NCBI GenBank assembly: GCA_016795375.1
Contig: JAEUHJ010000116.1
Location: forward strand, 1 to 38,320
Reading direction: 5' to 3'
Source of the DNA: Verrucomicrobiaceae bacterium
GTDB lineage: Bacteria > Verrucomicrobiota > Verrucomicrobiia > Verrucomicrobiales > Verrucomicrobiaceae
Length of the DNA stretch: 38,320 bases
Part shown: one piece after another, positions 22,603 through 32,156 of the stretch
Layout of the letters: every line of letters begins with the position of its first letter
Numbering within the stretch: position 1 is the first letter of the stretch
The notes under the pieces: generated by a model
Seen by the model: the letters and a program-made list of their open reading frames with translations, nothing else
Told to the model about the DNA's origin: nothing
Databases searched by the model: none
Translations under genes and position numbers: made by a program

Positions 22603-22922
22603 AATAACCATCATCCGCAGCGTCTCCATGCTCAGTCTCATCTTTGGTCTCGGCTGGAGGCGGCTTGAGACGGCCTACTCTTCACCCAGCGTCCTGTTTG
22701 ATCTCGGCTGCGACCCGGTCGCCCGGCCATCAGCCCAGCCTGGTGGTGTCGTCGCGCAGGCCACCAGACATCGCCTGCGGGACGTCGCGGGGCTTAAGCC
22801 GCGAGAGCGAGCTCGTTAGAGTTCACATTTATGTTTTTGATCCGCGATTTTAACGAGGCCAACGAATCATCCTCGGCATGCAGCTCCGAACTAAGGCTAC
22901 CCGTCGAAACCAGTACGCCCCC
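22573..22922 (-). ncRNA. ssrA: tmRNA (transfer-messenger RNA), one-piece form
   Basis: The 5' end GGGGGCG (22922-22916) pairs with the 3' strand CGCCTCC (22580-22574) to give a 7-bp acceptor stem whose third pair is G-U, the alanine identity element. The conserved 5' domain GGTTTCGAC follows. At the 3' end the T-arm is AGGGG TTCAAAT CCCCT and the discriminator base is A at 22573. CCA is not encoded. The tag reading frame (22794-22826) ends ELALAA before TAA. Pseudoknot-rich G+C sequence lies between the tag and the 3' domain. With SmpB it frees stalled ribosomes and tags the peptide for proteolysis. The element used this gene's 3' end as its target and restored it. Confidence 0.96.
22794..22826 (-). 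other. tmRNA proteolysis-tag reading frame
   Basis: Read from GTG at 22826, the frame gives VNSNELALAA and a TAA stop (22794-22796). The sequence before it (AACATAAAT) resembles the usual region ahead of the resume codon. The resume codon is most often an Ala codon, here GTG. If resumption began elsewhere in this frame the tag would be longer. The ELALAA end is the expected degradation signal. Confidence 0.7.
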
Positions 22923-22975
22923 GTTTTGGAGAGGCCTGAGGATACGCTTCTTTTAGCAGAGGGCAAGCGCCGCCT

Positions 22976-23010
22976 CATTCGTCATTCGACATTCCGCATT
23001 CAGCATTCAC
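22976..23010. repeat. Five tandem 7-bp repeats (cattcNN)
   Basis: cattcgt, cattcga, cattccg, cattcag, cattcac in exact 7-bp register, between ssrA (5' end 22922) and cysS (start 23024). The cattc core is fixed while the last two bases vary. This is the same 7-bp period as the array at 224-300. Confidence 0.8.
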
Positions 23011-23023
23011 TTTCCCCGCCCTC

Positions 23024-24427
<1,404 letters not shown>

Positions 24428-24440
24428 GCGTGCCTTCGCT

Positions 24441-25139
24441 TCAGGTGGCGTCCGGCTTCACCCCGCCCGCCGTGGCGAACCATGATTCAAAGAAGGACAC
24501 CGGTCGTGATTTGAAGGTGAGGTTCGGCGAACTGCCAAAGACGATGCAGCCATCCGGGATGTCCGTGTCGATCACGCAGGTGTTGGCGGCGAGGATCACA
24601 TGATCGCCCACCCGGCAGTCACCGATGAGCTTCGATCCGGCCAGCATGGCCACATGATGACCCAGACGTGGATATTTGTCCCAGTTGTTGCCGACGGTGC
24701 AGTTCTGGGAGAATGAGAAGTAATCACTGAACTCCGCGCGGCCGATGACCGTTCCCACGGGATGATCCATCATGAAGATCGAGGGCATCTCCACCTCATG
24801 ATACAATTCCAGGCCGTTGAGCGCCTTGTTCAGAAAGTACAACCGGTCCGCGAGGCTGCGGAACTCCGGAGCGGCCTGTTTGCCGACCGCGCTGGCCATG
24901 AAATAGAGAAAGACCGCGTACTGTCCGGAATGATAGGGGTTGAAGACCGCCACGCCATTCTCGGCGTAGCGTTTGATGCGCGTGTGCAGGTAGCAGTGCT
25001 CGCAGCGCGGCAACGCGCGCCGCATCATGTCCGCGAGGCAGGCTTTCTCCGCTGCTGCCAGCGGCAGGAACAGGGATTCAAGCTGGCGGCACACCAGAGC
25101 CGCCAGATCGCTTTCAGAGATCTCGATTCGCATGCTCAT
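24441..25139 (-). CDS. Left-handed beta-helix acyltransferase (serine O-acetyltransferase-like)
   Basis: 232 aa from ATG 25139 (ATG 25133 possible). A helical N-terminal half (about 1-115) precedes a hexapeptide-repeat region: MDHPVGTVIGRAEFSDYFSFSQNCTVGNN, PRLGHHVAMLAGSKLIGDCRVGDHVILAANTCVID. The layout is that of CysE-type acetyltransferases, using acetyl-CoA, but relatives in glycan loci acetylate sugars. The four-base overlap with the surface-carbohydrate gene upstream (ATGA at 25136-25139) argues for a glycan role, such as acetylating an amino sugar. Substrate not determined. Confidence 0.8.
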   Translation of the reverse strand: MSMRIEISESDLAALVCRQLESLFLPLAAAEKACLADMMRRALPRCEHCYLHTRIKRYAENGVAVFNPYHSGQYAVFLYFMASAVGKQAAPEFRSLADRLYFLNKALNGLELYHEVEMPSIFMMDHPVGTVIGRAEFSDYFSFSQNCTVGNNWDKYPRLGHHVAMLAGSKLIGDCRVGDHVILAANTCVIDTDIPDGCIVFGSSPNLTFKSRPVSFFESWFATAGGVKPDAT

Positions 25140-26482
25140 GCGGCGCTGATCTCGACCAGTTGACGGCTGATGAAGCGGCAGCGCAGCTCCTTATGCACGA
25201 GTTTCTCCAGCACTCGCAGCTTGGCGGCGATGGCGTCGCGATCGAAAGGCTCGAATTTTTTCGGCACCCCGCCGGCCTTGCGCCGCCGCTGGTTGCGCGG
25301 CCTCACCAGGCTGCGCGCCAGATGCTCCAGTTCCGCCAGGCGCCCGCGTATCGCGTCGGCAGGCATTTTTTCCGCCGCCTCCGCCACCAGGGCGCCGATG
25401 CGTCCGGCGGAGACCACCTGCGGGGAAAAATTGGCGATGATGCGGGAGATGCGCCGCTCAGCCTCAGGCTCCACCACGGCGCGCGTGCCGCCCCGGATCT
25501 CCTGAACGACCTCTTCAAGCGTCTTGCACACCGCGCCGATGAGCGAGGGCAGATGCTGCTCAAAAACGTAGCCGACATCCGGGGCGTACTGGATGATACG
25601 CGGCGTGAGATGGCTGGCCTCCAGGCCGGTGGTGCAGCCGGTGTGCACCAGGACATCCGCCGCCGCGAGCCACGGCAGCACGCTGCCCTCCGTGAGCACG
25701 CTGATGTTCTTGATGCCCCCGAGCACCGCGTTGTAGCACGCGGGATCCTCACCGGGATGCGGGCGCAGCACGATGTGGTGGCCGGGAAATTCTTTCCGCA
25801 GGCGGTTGGCCAGCTCGATGTAGGCGGTCTGCAGCCGCGCGTGGTAGCAGTGGAAGTTCAGCCAGTACTCGGCGGTGTCCCCTTTCTCATTCTGGCCGGT
25901 GAAGGCGTTCTTCACGCTGAGGAACGCGGGCAGATTGCTCGCCAGGGCAAATTTGGTGTTCAGCAGGATGAATTTGCCGAAGCGCTGCCGGATCGCCTGC
26001 GTCTCAGACTCATACAGGCAGGCCAGCTCCGGCTTGATGATGTCAAAACGCGGATGGCCGGTCACATGAATCGCCGGCGCGTCGGGACGTGCCACCGCGC
26101 GGAACACCTCCGCGGAGAAATCTCCCCACGCGCAGACCACATCGTCAACATCCAGCCAGTTAGGATGGAACATCTGCAGGAACTGCTCGCGGTCGAGCTC
26201 GTGCTCCTCCCCGAACACCGGCTCCTCCTCTGCGAGGAACAGGACACGATAGCCACGCTCCTTGAGCACGCGGTATTTTGTCAGGTTCGGCTTCAAGCCG
26301 CCGACGAGCACCTGCTTGCCCACATAGATGCCGCCGCGCCAGCGCCGGGCCAGCCGGTAAACAGCACGATCCTGGCCGAGGAACACCGTGCGGCCCGGCG
26401 CGGCGCAATGCGCCGCCATCAGCAGCCGGGCGTCCAGCTCGCGGCTGGTGACCTCGATGGGAAACATGATGGGAATCGGCAT
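25136..26482 (-). CDS. Surface carbohydrate biosynthesis protein (GT-B/glycerophosphotransferase-like)
   Basis: 448 aa from ATG 26482 (MPIPIMFPIEVTSRELDARLL); ATG 26467 is the other candidate. It resembles the surface carbohydrate biosynthesis protein family: early ARLLMAAHCAAPGRTVFLGQD, FLAEEEPVFG, a GHPRFDIIKPE segment, and a C-terminal nucleotide/phosphate-binding-like region VLRPHPGEDP followed by VLVHTGCTTGLEASHL. These last two are also typical of CDP-glycerol transferase-like GT-B folds. It probably transfers a glycosyl or phospho-alditol group in capsule or O-chain synthesis. It is divergent from the DegT gene, with 103 bp between, and coupled to the downstream acetyltransferase. Confidence 0.75.
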   Translation of the reverse strand: MPIPIMFPIEVTSRELDARLLMAAHCAAPGRTVFLGQDRAVYRLARRWRGGIYVGKQVLVGGLKPNLTKYRVLKERGYRVLFLAEEEPVFGEEHELDREQFLQMFHPNWLDVDDVVCAWGDFSAEVFRAVARPDAPAIHVTGHPRFDIIKPELACLYESETQAIRQRFGKFILLNTKFALASNLPAFLSVKNAFTGQNEKGDTAEYWLNFHCYHARLQTAYIELANRLRKEFPGHHIVLRPHPGEDPACYNAVLGGIKNISVLTEGSVLPWLAAADVLVHTGCTTGLEASHLTPRIIQYAPDVGYVFEQHLPSLIGAVCKTLEEVVQEIRGGTRAVVEPEAERRISRIIANFSPQVVSAGRIGALVAEAAEKMPADAIRGRLAELEHLARSLVRPRNQRRRKAGGVPKKFEPFDRDAIAAKLRVLEKLVHKELRCRFISRQLVEISAA

Positions 26483-26585
26483 GATGGGCGCTGCTGGAAA
26501 AGCTCGTTGGCGCGCCAGTTGCATTCATGGCGTGCTTGTGTCTGTTAGGCGTCCGCCATTCAGACGCAAGCCGCAATTTAGCCAC

Positions 26586-27962
26586 ATGCCCACGATCTCC
26601 TGCAAGCCAGCCATCCTCGGCGGCACCCCCGTCCGCACCCGCCCCTTCGCCCCCCGCGTCACGATGAGTCAGGCCGAGCAGCAGGCCGTGCGTGAGGTGC
26701 TCGAAAGCGACGTCCTCTCCGCCTTCATCGGCGCCAGCGGCAAGTTTTTCAACGGCGGCAGACGTGTCACCGACTTCGAGGCCATCTGGTGCCAGCGTCT
26801 TGGTTTCAAACATGCTGTCAGTGTGAACTCGTGGACCTCGGGCCTCGTCACCGCCGTCGGTGCCATCGGCATCGAGCCCGGGGACGAGATCATCTGCCCG
26901 CCCTACACGATGTCCGCCTCGGCCACCTGCTGCCTGTTTTACGGCGGCATCCCGGTGTTTGCCGACATCGACCCAGAGACCTTCTGCATTTCGGCGAAGT
27001 CCATCGCCGGACGCATCACGCCGCGCACCAAGGCCATCATGGTCGTGCATCTTTTCGGTCACCCGGCCGACATGGATGAAATCATGGCCCTGGCCCGAAA
27101 ACACAACCTCAAGGTCATCGAGGACGCGGCCCAGGCTCCTGGCGTGCTTTACAAAGGCCGGCCGGTGGGCGCCATCGGCGACCTCGGCGGCTTCAGCCTG
27201 AACTTTCACAAGCACATCCACACCGGTGAAGGAGGCGTGATCGTGACAAATGACGATGATCTGGCTCATCGCTGCCGGCTGATCCGCAATCACGGTGAGA
27301 ACGTCGTCACCGGAGACGATCCGGCGGAGCTGGTGAACTGCATCGGCAACAACTACCGGCTCACCGAAGTCCAGGCGGCCATCGGCAGCGCGCAGATGAG
27401 CAAGCTCGACGCCTGTCTTTCCACACGCGCCGGACTCGCGGAGCATTTGCGTCGGCGGATCGACAAGCTGCCCGGTCTGCGCGCGCAGGCGCATCCCGCT
27501 GATGGCAGCACCCACGCCTATTATCTGCTGCCCGTGCATTTCAACGCGCGGCAGGCCGGCCTCAGCCGCCACCAGTTCGTCAAAGCCGTGCTGGCAGAGC
27601 TGCCGAAACCGGAAGGTTTTGAAGGCACCGCGCTCACGGAAGGCTATGTGAAGCCTCTTTACCTCAGCCCGGTGTATCAGAAACGCATCGCCATCGGCTC
27701 GAAGGGTTTTCCCTTCCATCTCGCACCCGCCGGCTGGCCGGATTACAGCGCAGGCAGCTGCCCTGTGACCGAGCACATGTATCAAAATGAGCTGCTGCTC
27801 TGCCCGGTCGTTCGCGAGCCGCTGACCACGGCGGACATGGATGACGTCGCCAGCGCCATGGAGCGCGTGCTGGAACACGCCGCCGAAATCTCCCGCAACG
27901 TGCCGGACTCGGCCACGCTGTTCACCCCGGTCGCCGCGGCGATGGACACCAACGTGCGTTGA
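26586..27962 (+). CDS. DegT/DnrJ/EryC1-family PLP aminotransferase
   Basis: 458 aa from ATG 26586 (MPTISCKPAILGGTPVRTRPF). The PLP lysine is in GFSLNFHKHIHTGEGGVIVTND (about residue 211). IEDAAQAPG holds the cofactor Asp, and the early ILGGTPVRT and IICPPYTMSASA segments are typical of the long DegT subfamily. These enzymes transfer an amino group from Glu or Gln to a keto-sugar nucleotide or cyclitol. The paired Gfo/Idh/MocA gene downstream, overlapping or nearly so, would supply the keto compound. Length exceeds the short WbpE type (about 360), so a direct match to that pathway is uncertain. Confidence 0.9.
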   Translation: MPTISCKPAILGGTPVRTRPFAPRVTMSQAEQQAVREVLESDVLSAFIGASGKFFNGGRRVTDFEAIWCQRLGFKHAVSVNSWTSGLVTAVGAIGIEPGDEIICPPYTMSASATCCLFYGGIPVFADIDPETFCISAKSIAGRITPRTKAIMVVHLFGHPADMDEIMALARKHNLKVIEDAAQAPGVLYKGRPVGAIGDLGGFSLNFHKHIHTGEGGVIVTNDDDLAHRCRLIRNHGENVVTGDDPAELVNCIGNNYRLTEVQAAIGSAQMSKLDACLSTRAGLAEHLRRRIDKLPGLRAQAHPADGSTHAYYLLPVHFNARQAGLSRHQFVKAVLAELPKPEGFEGTALTEGYVKPLYLSPVYQKRIAIGSKGFPFHLAPAGWPDYSAGSCPVTEHMYQNELLLCPVVREPLTTADMDDVASAMERVLEHAAEISRNVPDSATLFTPVAAAMDTNVR

Positions 27963-27988
27963 ACCGCCCTCTCATCAAAACGGCCGCG

Positions 27989-28969
27989 ATGACAAACAAC
28001 GACACAGCCCGCCCGTTTCGTGCCGCGGTGATCGGATGCGGCTGGATCGGCGCCGGCACCGCGCGCGATCCCGCCACCGTCGGCGTGCAATCGCACGCGG
28101 AGGCTTACGCGAGCCACCCGCACGTCACACTCGCGGGCGTCGCGGACGCCGATCTGGCACGCGCCACGAACGCGGCAGCGCAGTTCGGCCCCTGCGAGGC
28201 GTCTGACAATCCGGCGGCCATGCTGGAAACATCGCGGCCTGAAATCGTGAGCATCTGCACGCCGGATGAGAGCCACGCGGCCATGCTGCGGCTGGCCCTG
28301 GCACAGCCCGCCACTCGTGCCGTGCTGATGGAGAAGCCCCTCGCCATGAATGTGGCGGAAGCGCGCGACCTGGTGGATGAGGCCCGGCAGCGCGGTGTGC
28401 TCCTCGTCGTGAACTACTCGCGGCGCTTCTGCCCCGCGTTCCGCCGCCTGCGAAACGAGCTGCAAAGCGGCGTCTTCGGCCGCGTGCAACAGATTCACGG
28501 ATACTACGGCAAAGGCATCATCCACAACGGCACGCACTGGATCGACCTGCTGCGTCATCTGACAGGCGGCATCGAACAAGCCTCCGCCCTCACGGCGGTG
28601 AAACCGGACCCGTGGACACCCTCCGCCCAATTTCTCTGCGCGGGCGGCGTTCCCGCCACGCTCCAGGCGCTGGACCACACCGCGTTCACCTTGTTCGAGA
28701 TGGACATCGTCGGCACCGCCGGACGGGTGCGCGTTCTCGATGGCGGACACCGCATCCAGCGCTACCGCACGGTCAAAAGCCCGCTCTACACTGGATATGT
28801 GAACCTTGACGGCGGACAGACTGAAGAAGGCTGCCTCAAGGATGCGATGCTGCACGCGGTCGGCGACCTCATATCCTGCCTCACCGGAGAATCGGCACAG
28901 CCCGCCTGCGCCGGAGAGGACGCCGTGGCCTGCCTGGAAACCGCCGCCGCAATCCTTCCCGCCGCATGA
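27989..28969 (+). CDS. Gfo/Idh/MocA-family NAD(P)-dependent oxidoreductase
   Basis: 326 aa from ATG 27989; a TTG at 27959 would overlap the DegT stop (TTGA). The N-terminal Rossmann motif is AAVIGCGWIGAGTARD, and the family EKP motif is in VLMEKPLAMN (about residue 115). The C-terminal part has the beta-sheet substrate domain with HGYYGKGIIHNGTHWIDLL, a GTHxxD-like active-site segment. It oxidises or reduces a sugar or cyclitol hydroxyl, most likely working with the adjacent DegT aminotransferase. Its stop overlaps the next gene as ATGA (28966-28969). Confidence 0.88.
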   Translation: MTNNDTARPFRAAVIGCGWIGAGTARDPATVGVQSHAEAYASHPHVTLAGVADADLARATNAAAQFGPCEASDNPAAMLETSRPEIVSICTPDESHAAMLRLALAQPATRAVLMEKPLAMNVAEARDLVDEARQRGVLLVVNYSRRFCPAFRRLRNELQSGVFGRVQQIHGYYGKGIIHNGTHWIDLLRHLTGGIEQASALTAVKPDPWTPSAQFLCAGGVPATLQALDHTAFTLFEMDIVGTAGRVRVLDGGHRIQRYRTVKSPLYTGYVNLDGGQTEEGCLKDAMLHAVGDLISCLTGESAQPACAGEDAVACLETAAAILPAA

Positions 28970-30048
28970 AAGTTTTCGCCATCGCAGGAGACCCCGGAGG
29001 AGCGCAGGCCGTCATGGCCGTGGTCGGCGAACTGCGCAAGCAACAGGAAACGGTCATCACCACCGGTTACAATGAGGCTGCGGGCCTTTTCGCGCCCGCC
29101 GGCCATGTTCTCGACAAAGCAGTCGCTTTGGACGAGGCGCTCCGCCTGCTGAAACAAGAACGGCCGGATGTGTTGCTCTGCGGCACATCGGTGAACGGGC
29201 GGGATGATGAGAAAACTTTCATCCAGGCCGCGCGGCAGCTCGGCATCCCCTCGCTCGCCGTGCTTGATTTCTGGTCAAACTACGCCGCCCGCTTCACCAC
29301 ACTGCCACCCGACGGCCCCCTCGACGCGTTGCCAGATGTCATCGCTGTCATGGACGACTCCGCCGCGGAGGATCTGCGCTCTCTCGGCATCAACACGAGT
29401 TGCGTCCATGTCACCGGACAACCCGCCTTCGACCGCCTGCACACGGAAACACCGCCAGCGTCCAAGCTGGCCGCCTTGCGCGCGCAAATCGGCTGCCCGC
29501 CCGGGCGGCATCTGGTTGTGTTCGCCTCCCAACCCTGTTCGGAGATCTCCATGAAGGCTGGTTACGCCGTCCTGCCGTATGATGAGCGCGACATCGTCCA
29601 GATATTCTGCTCGGAGTTCAAGACGCACCCGGCGGCGGACGAGTTGTTCCTCTGGATACGCCCGCACCCGCGCGAAACACCCGGCAAATTCACCCGACAC
29701 GCCTCCAGGCATGTGTTTGCAGGCATGGCGGGTGACTCCGCAGCCGCGCAGCACGCCGCCGAGGGCGTGGCGGGCATGTGCTCCGTGTTTTTGCTGGAAG
29801 CGGCGCTCATCGGCAAGCCCGTGCTCAGCCTGCAGCCCGGCGAGACCGGCCTGAGTCCGCTTCCGCTCGACCGGCTGCGCCTTGGAACCGCCTGCATGGA
29901 AAAAGACATCCGCCCGGCCATCCGCCGCTGGCTGGACCAATGGCGCGGCGTCCCCCGCATTGAAGCCCCGCCGGCAGGCGGCGCGCTGCGCACCCCGGAT
30001 GCCTCACGTCATGTGGTGGAGGAACTACGCAGCCTGGCCCGCCGATGA
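28966..30048 (+). CDS. GT-B-fold glycosyltransferase-like protein
   Basis: 360 aa from ATG 28966. The N-terminal Rossmann-like segment (MKVFAIAGDPGGAQAVMAVVGEL) and C-terminal features LWIRPHPRETPGKF and GVAGMCSVFLLEAALIGKPVLSLQPGE resemble GT-B glycosyltransferases and CDP-glycerophosphotransferase-like proteins. I cannot place it in a named family. It overlaps both neighbours by 4 nt, so it is part of the operon DegT, Gfo/Idh, this gene, GT61-like and GT9-like. Probable role: adding a sugar to a surface glycan in the cytoplasm. Confidence 0.68.
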   Translation: MKVFAIAGDPGGAQAVMAVVGELRKQQETVITTGYNEAAGLFAPAGHVLDKAVALDEALRLLKQERPDVLLCGTSVNGRDDEKTFIQAARQLGIPSLAVLDFWSNYAARFTTLPPDGPLDALPDVIAVMDDSAAEDLRSLGINTSCVHVTGQPAFDRLHTETPPASKLAALRAQIGCPPGRHLVVFASQPCSEISMKAGYAVLPYDERDIVQIFCSEFKTHPAADELFLWIRPHPRETPGKFTRHASRHVFAGMAGDSAAAQHAAEGVAGMCSVFLLEAALIGKPVLSLQPGETGLSPLPLDRLRLGTACMEKDIRPAIRRWLDQWRGVPRIEAPPAGGALRTPDASRHVVEELRSLARR

Positions 30049-31178
30049 ACAAACTGCTCAAAGCCGCCCATGACTGCCACACCCGCGCCGTCACGCTGCT
30101 CGGGCGCGGCTTGCGTCATGCCTCTGCGGAAGAGACGCGGACAGCCGCCCTGCGGAGCTGGACATTGCAGGCCGCCGGCAGCCGCACACTGGACAACACA
30201 CTCGAGCACTCGCTCAATGCCGCCTGCCCCGCGCGGATCGACATGCGATGGAAGGAGGTGCTCTGTCATGAGTTCGCCGACGCCTGCCTCACGGGTGACG
30301 ACGGCTCTGTTTTCCTCGCTGGCAGCCTGCTTCTCAGGGACTGCCCCAGTCTGGCGCTGCATCCAGATCACAAAATCCGCCGGCCGTTGCGCGCGCTCGC
30401 CCGGAAAATCAAAGAACCATGCTTTTATCTCGCCGGCCGCAACTACGAGAACCACGGTCACTTTCTACTTCATCATCTCCCGCGCTTGATCGCTGCCCAA
30501 GACCACCTCGCCGCGATGGGAAACCCGCGCATCCTTCTGGGAGGACGTGAAAAGCGATGGCAGGCGCATTATCTCGCCGCCGTGGGGACGCCGTCAGAAC
30601 TAATGCTGCGAGCGAGTCCTGGCACCACGATGGTGGAACGGCTGTTTCACACACCGCAGATGTGGACGGACTCCGCGCTGGCCGCGCCGGAGATTCTCCA
30701 GCGCATGCGCGCCATCTTCCTCACCCACGCAGGCCCACTGCCAGACGCGCAGCCACCCATTTTGGTCTCGCGCGCTGACGCGCCCGACCGCCAGCTTCTC
30801 AACGAGCGCGAGATTGCCGCCGAAGTGGAGCGCCAGTGGGGCGCATGTGAGGTGCTGAAACTCAGCAAGCTCGACTTCGCCACGCAATTGCAAAAGTTCG
30901 CCGCCGCGCCGCTCATCGTCGGCGCGCTGGGCCAGGGTTTCACCAACCTGCTCGTCTCCAGCAACGCCCTGTGCCTGATTCTCGACACCGAGCTGGCCTG
31001 GGGGGAATCCTACTTCTCCCAGACCTTCCGCGACCTCGCGCTGCTGCATGGCAATCTGGCCTCACGGCTGTTTGCGCACCGGTCGATTCAAAAACGCGAG
31101 CACTGGAGCTATCCGCTGGAGAAATTCAAAGAGGAACTCGCCAATGCGACATCTCTGTGGAAACAACACCGCCCGTGA
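30045..31178 (+). CDS. GT61-type glycosyltransferase (DUF563-like)
   Basis: 377 aa from ATG 30045. The GT61 hallmark is seen in YLAGRNYENHGHFLLHHLPRL (about 122-145). Further segments are ILVSRADAPDRQLLNEREI (about 235), a nucleotide-sugar-side motif in this family, and FAAAPLIVGALGQGFTNLLVSSNAL, the usual G-x-G-x-x-N-x-L part. No membrane segment. It is coupled by ATGA to the preceding gene and by GTGA to the following GT9-like gene. Likely transfers a pentose or hexose onto a surface glycan; donor and acceptor unknown. Confidence 0.8.
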   Translation: MNKLLKAAHDCHTRAVTLLGRGLRHASAEETRTAALRSWTLQAAGSRTLDNTLEHSLNAACPARIDMRWKEVLCHEFADACLTGDDGSVFLAGSLLLRDCPSLALHPDHKIRRPLRALARKIKEPCFYLAGRNYENHGHFLLHHLPRLIAAQDHLAAMGNPRILLGGREKRWQAHYLAAVGTPSELMLRASPGTTMVERLFHTPQMWTDSALAAPEILQRMRAIFLTHAGPLPDAQPPILVSRADAPDRQLLNEREIAAEVERQWGACEVLKLSKLDFATQLQKFAAAPLIVGALGQGFTNLLVSSNALCLILDTELAWGESYFSQTFRDLALLHGNLASRLFAHRSIQKREHWSYPLEKFKEELANATSLWKQHRP

Positions 31179-32101
31179 GAACCGCCGTCGCCTACCACAA
31201 ACAGCTTGGAGACACGCTGCTGCTGCAACCCGCCCTGGAGCGGCTGGCGGCGCAAGATCACGAGGATGTGGTGCTTTACACACTGGCCGCCCATCAGCCG
31301 CTGGTGGAATTGATGCCGGGTGTGCGCTGGGGCGGGACGGCGAACCATCACGCGGGAGCGTTCGACCGGGTGCTCGCGCTCGATCAGGGCTCGCAGTCGC
31401 TCATAAAGAGTCTGCGCCTGCGCTCGCGAAGTCGTCAGTTGCTCACGCGCGCGGCTGTTTACATCCGCTGGTATCACCGCCTGATCTTCCACGAATGCCG
31501 TTCGGAGAACCTCAATGACATCTATGTGGCGCGGTATTATTTCGACGCGGTCGGCGGCCCAGCGCCGGACGTTTTCAACCCGCCACGGCTGCGCCCTCCG
31601 CCAGCCGGATGGCGCCAGCATTCCGCCACTGACGCCGTCGTCATCAATCCAGCGTCAGGCTGGGAGCGCAAATCCTGGACAGTCGCGGGCTGGCGCACGG
31701 TGATCCGTGCCGTGCTCGGCATGGGCCTCGGCCCGGTCTTCGTCGCCAGCGGCACGGCCGACTGGCACCTGCGCATGGGGCGTGAGATTTGCGATGGTTT
31801 TCCCGGATCCCAGGTGCGCAATCTCGCCGGACAGACCACGCTGCGCGGTTTTCTTTCCCTGCTCTCACAAGCCGCGATCACGCTCACGGTCGATGGCGCG
31901 GCCTCTCACATCACGCAGGCGTTTGGACGCCCCACCGTGGTGCTCTTCGGTCCGTCCAAGACACGGATGTGGCATCACGAGACAGCCCGCAATCGCGCCA
32001 TCCATGCCAGCGAGTTCGCCGCCGAACCGCTGCCACCCACCGCGCTCATCCCGCCGGAACGCGTGATCGAGGAGGCCAGGAGCGTGCTCGCCGACTCCTG
32101 A
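31175..32101 (+). CDS. Glycosyltransferase family 9 (heptosyltransferase-like)
   Basis: 308 aa from GTG 31175 (overlapping the previous stop); a GTG at 31157 is the alternative. GT9 features: opening YHKQLGDTLLLQPALERLA, VINPASGWERKSW (about 155), and the donor-binding segment TVDGAASHITQAFGRPTVVLFGPS (about 238-261). GT9 enzymes add heptose or other sugars to lipopolysaccharide core in the cytoplasm. It is the last gene of the five-gene overlapping run. The PhyH gene follows after 55 bp. Confidence 0.87.
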   Translation: MRTAVAYHKQLGDTLLLQPALERLAAQDHEDVVLYTLAAHQPLVELMPGVRWGGTANHHAGAFDRVLALDQGSQSLIKSLRLRSRSRQLLTRAAVYIRWYHRLIFHECRSENLNDIYVARYYFDAVGGPAPDVFNPPRLRPPPAGWRQHSATDAVVINPASGWERKSWTVAGWRTVIRAVLGMGLGPVFVASGTADWHLRMGREICDGFPGSQVRNLAGQTTLRGFLSLLSQAAITLTVDGAASHITQAFGRPTVVLFGPSKTRMWHHETARNRAIHASEFAAEPLPPTALIPPERVIEEARSVLADS

Positions 32102-32156
32102 TCCGGGCGGGCCACTTCGATCTTGATTTCCCAGGGCGTGTCCTTAGTGGTGGCGC

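Noticed and set aside
21936..22607. Plus-strand open frame ending in VEARGFEPLSE
   Set aside because: It lies antisense to the 595-aa gene and ends by reading through the tmRNA 3' end. ARGFEPLS is a familiar mistranslation of tRNA/tmRNA 3' sequence.
25160..27878. Long antisense frames over the surface-carbohydrate and DegT genes
   Set aside because: Composition (His/Arg/Ala-rich) and position fit shadow frames; no motifs.
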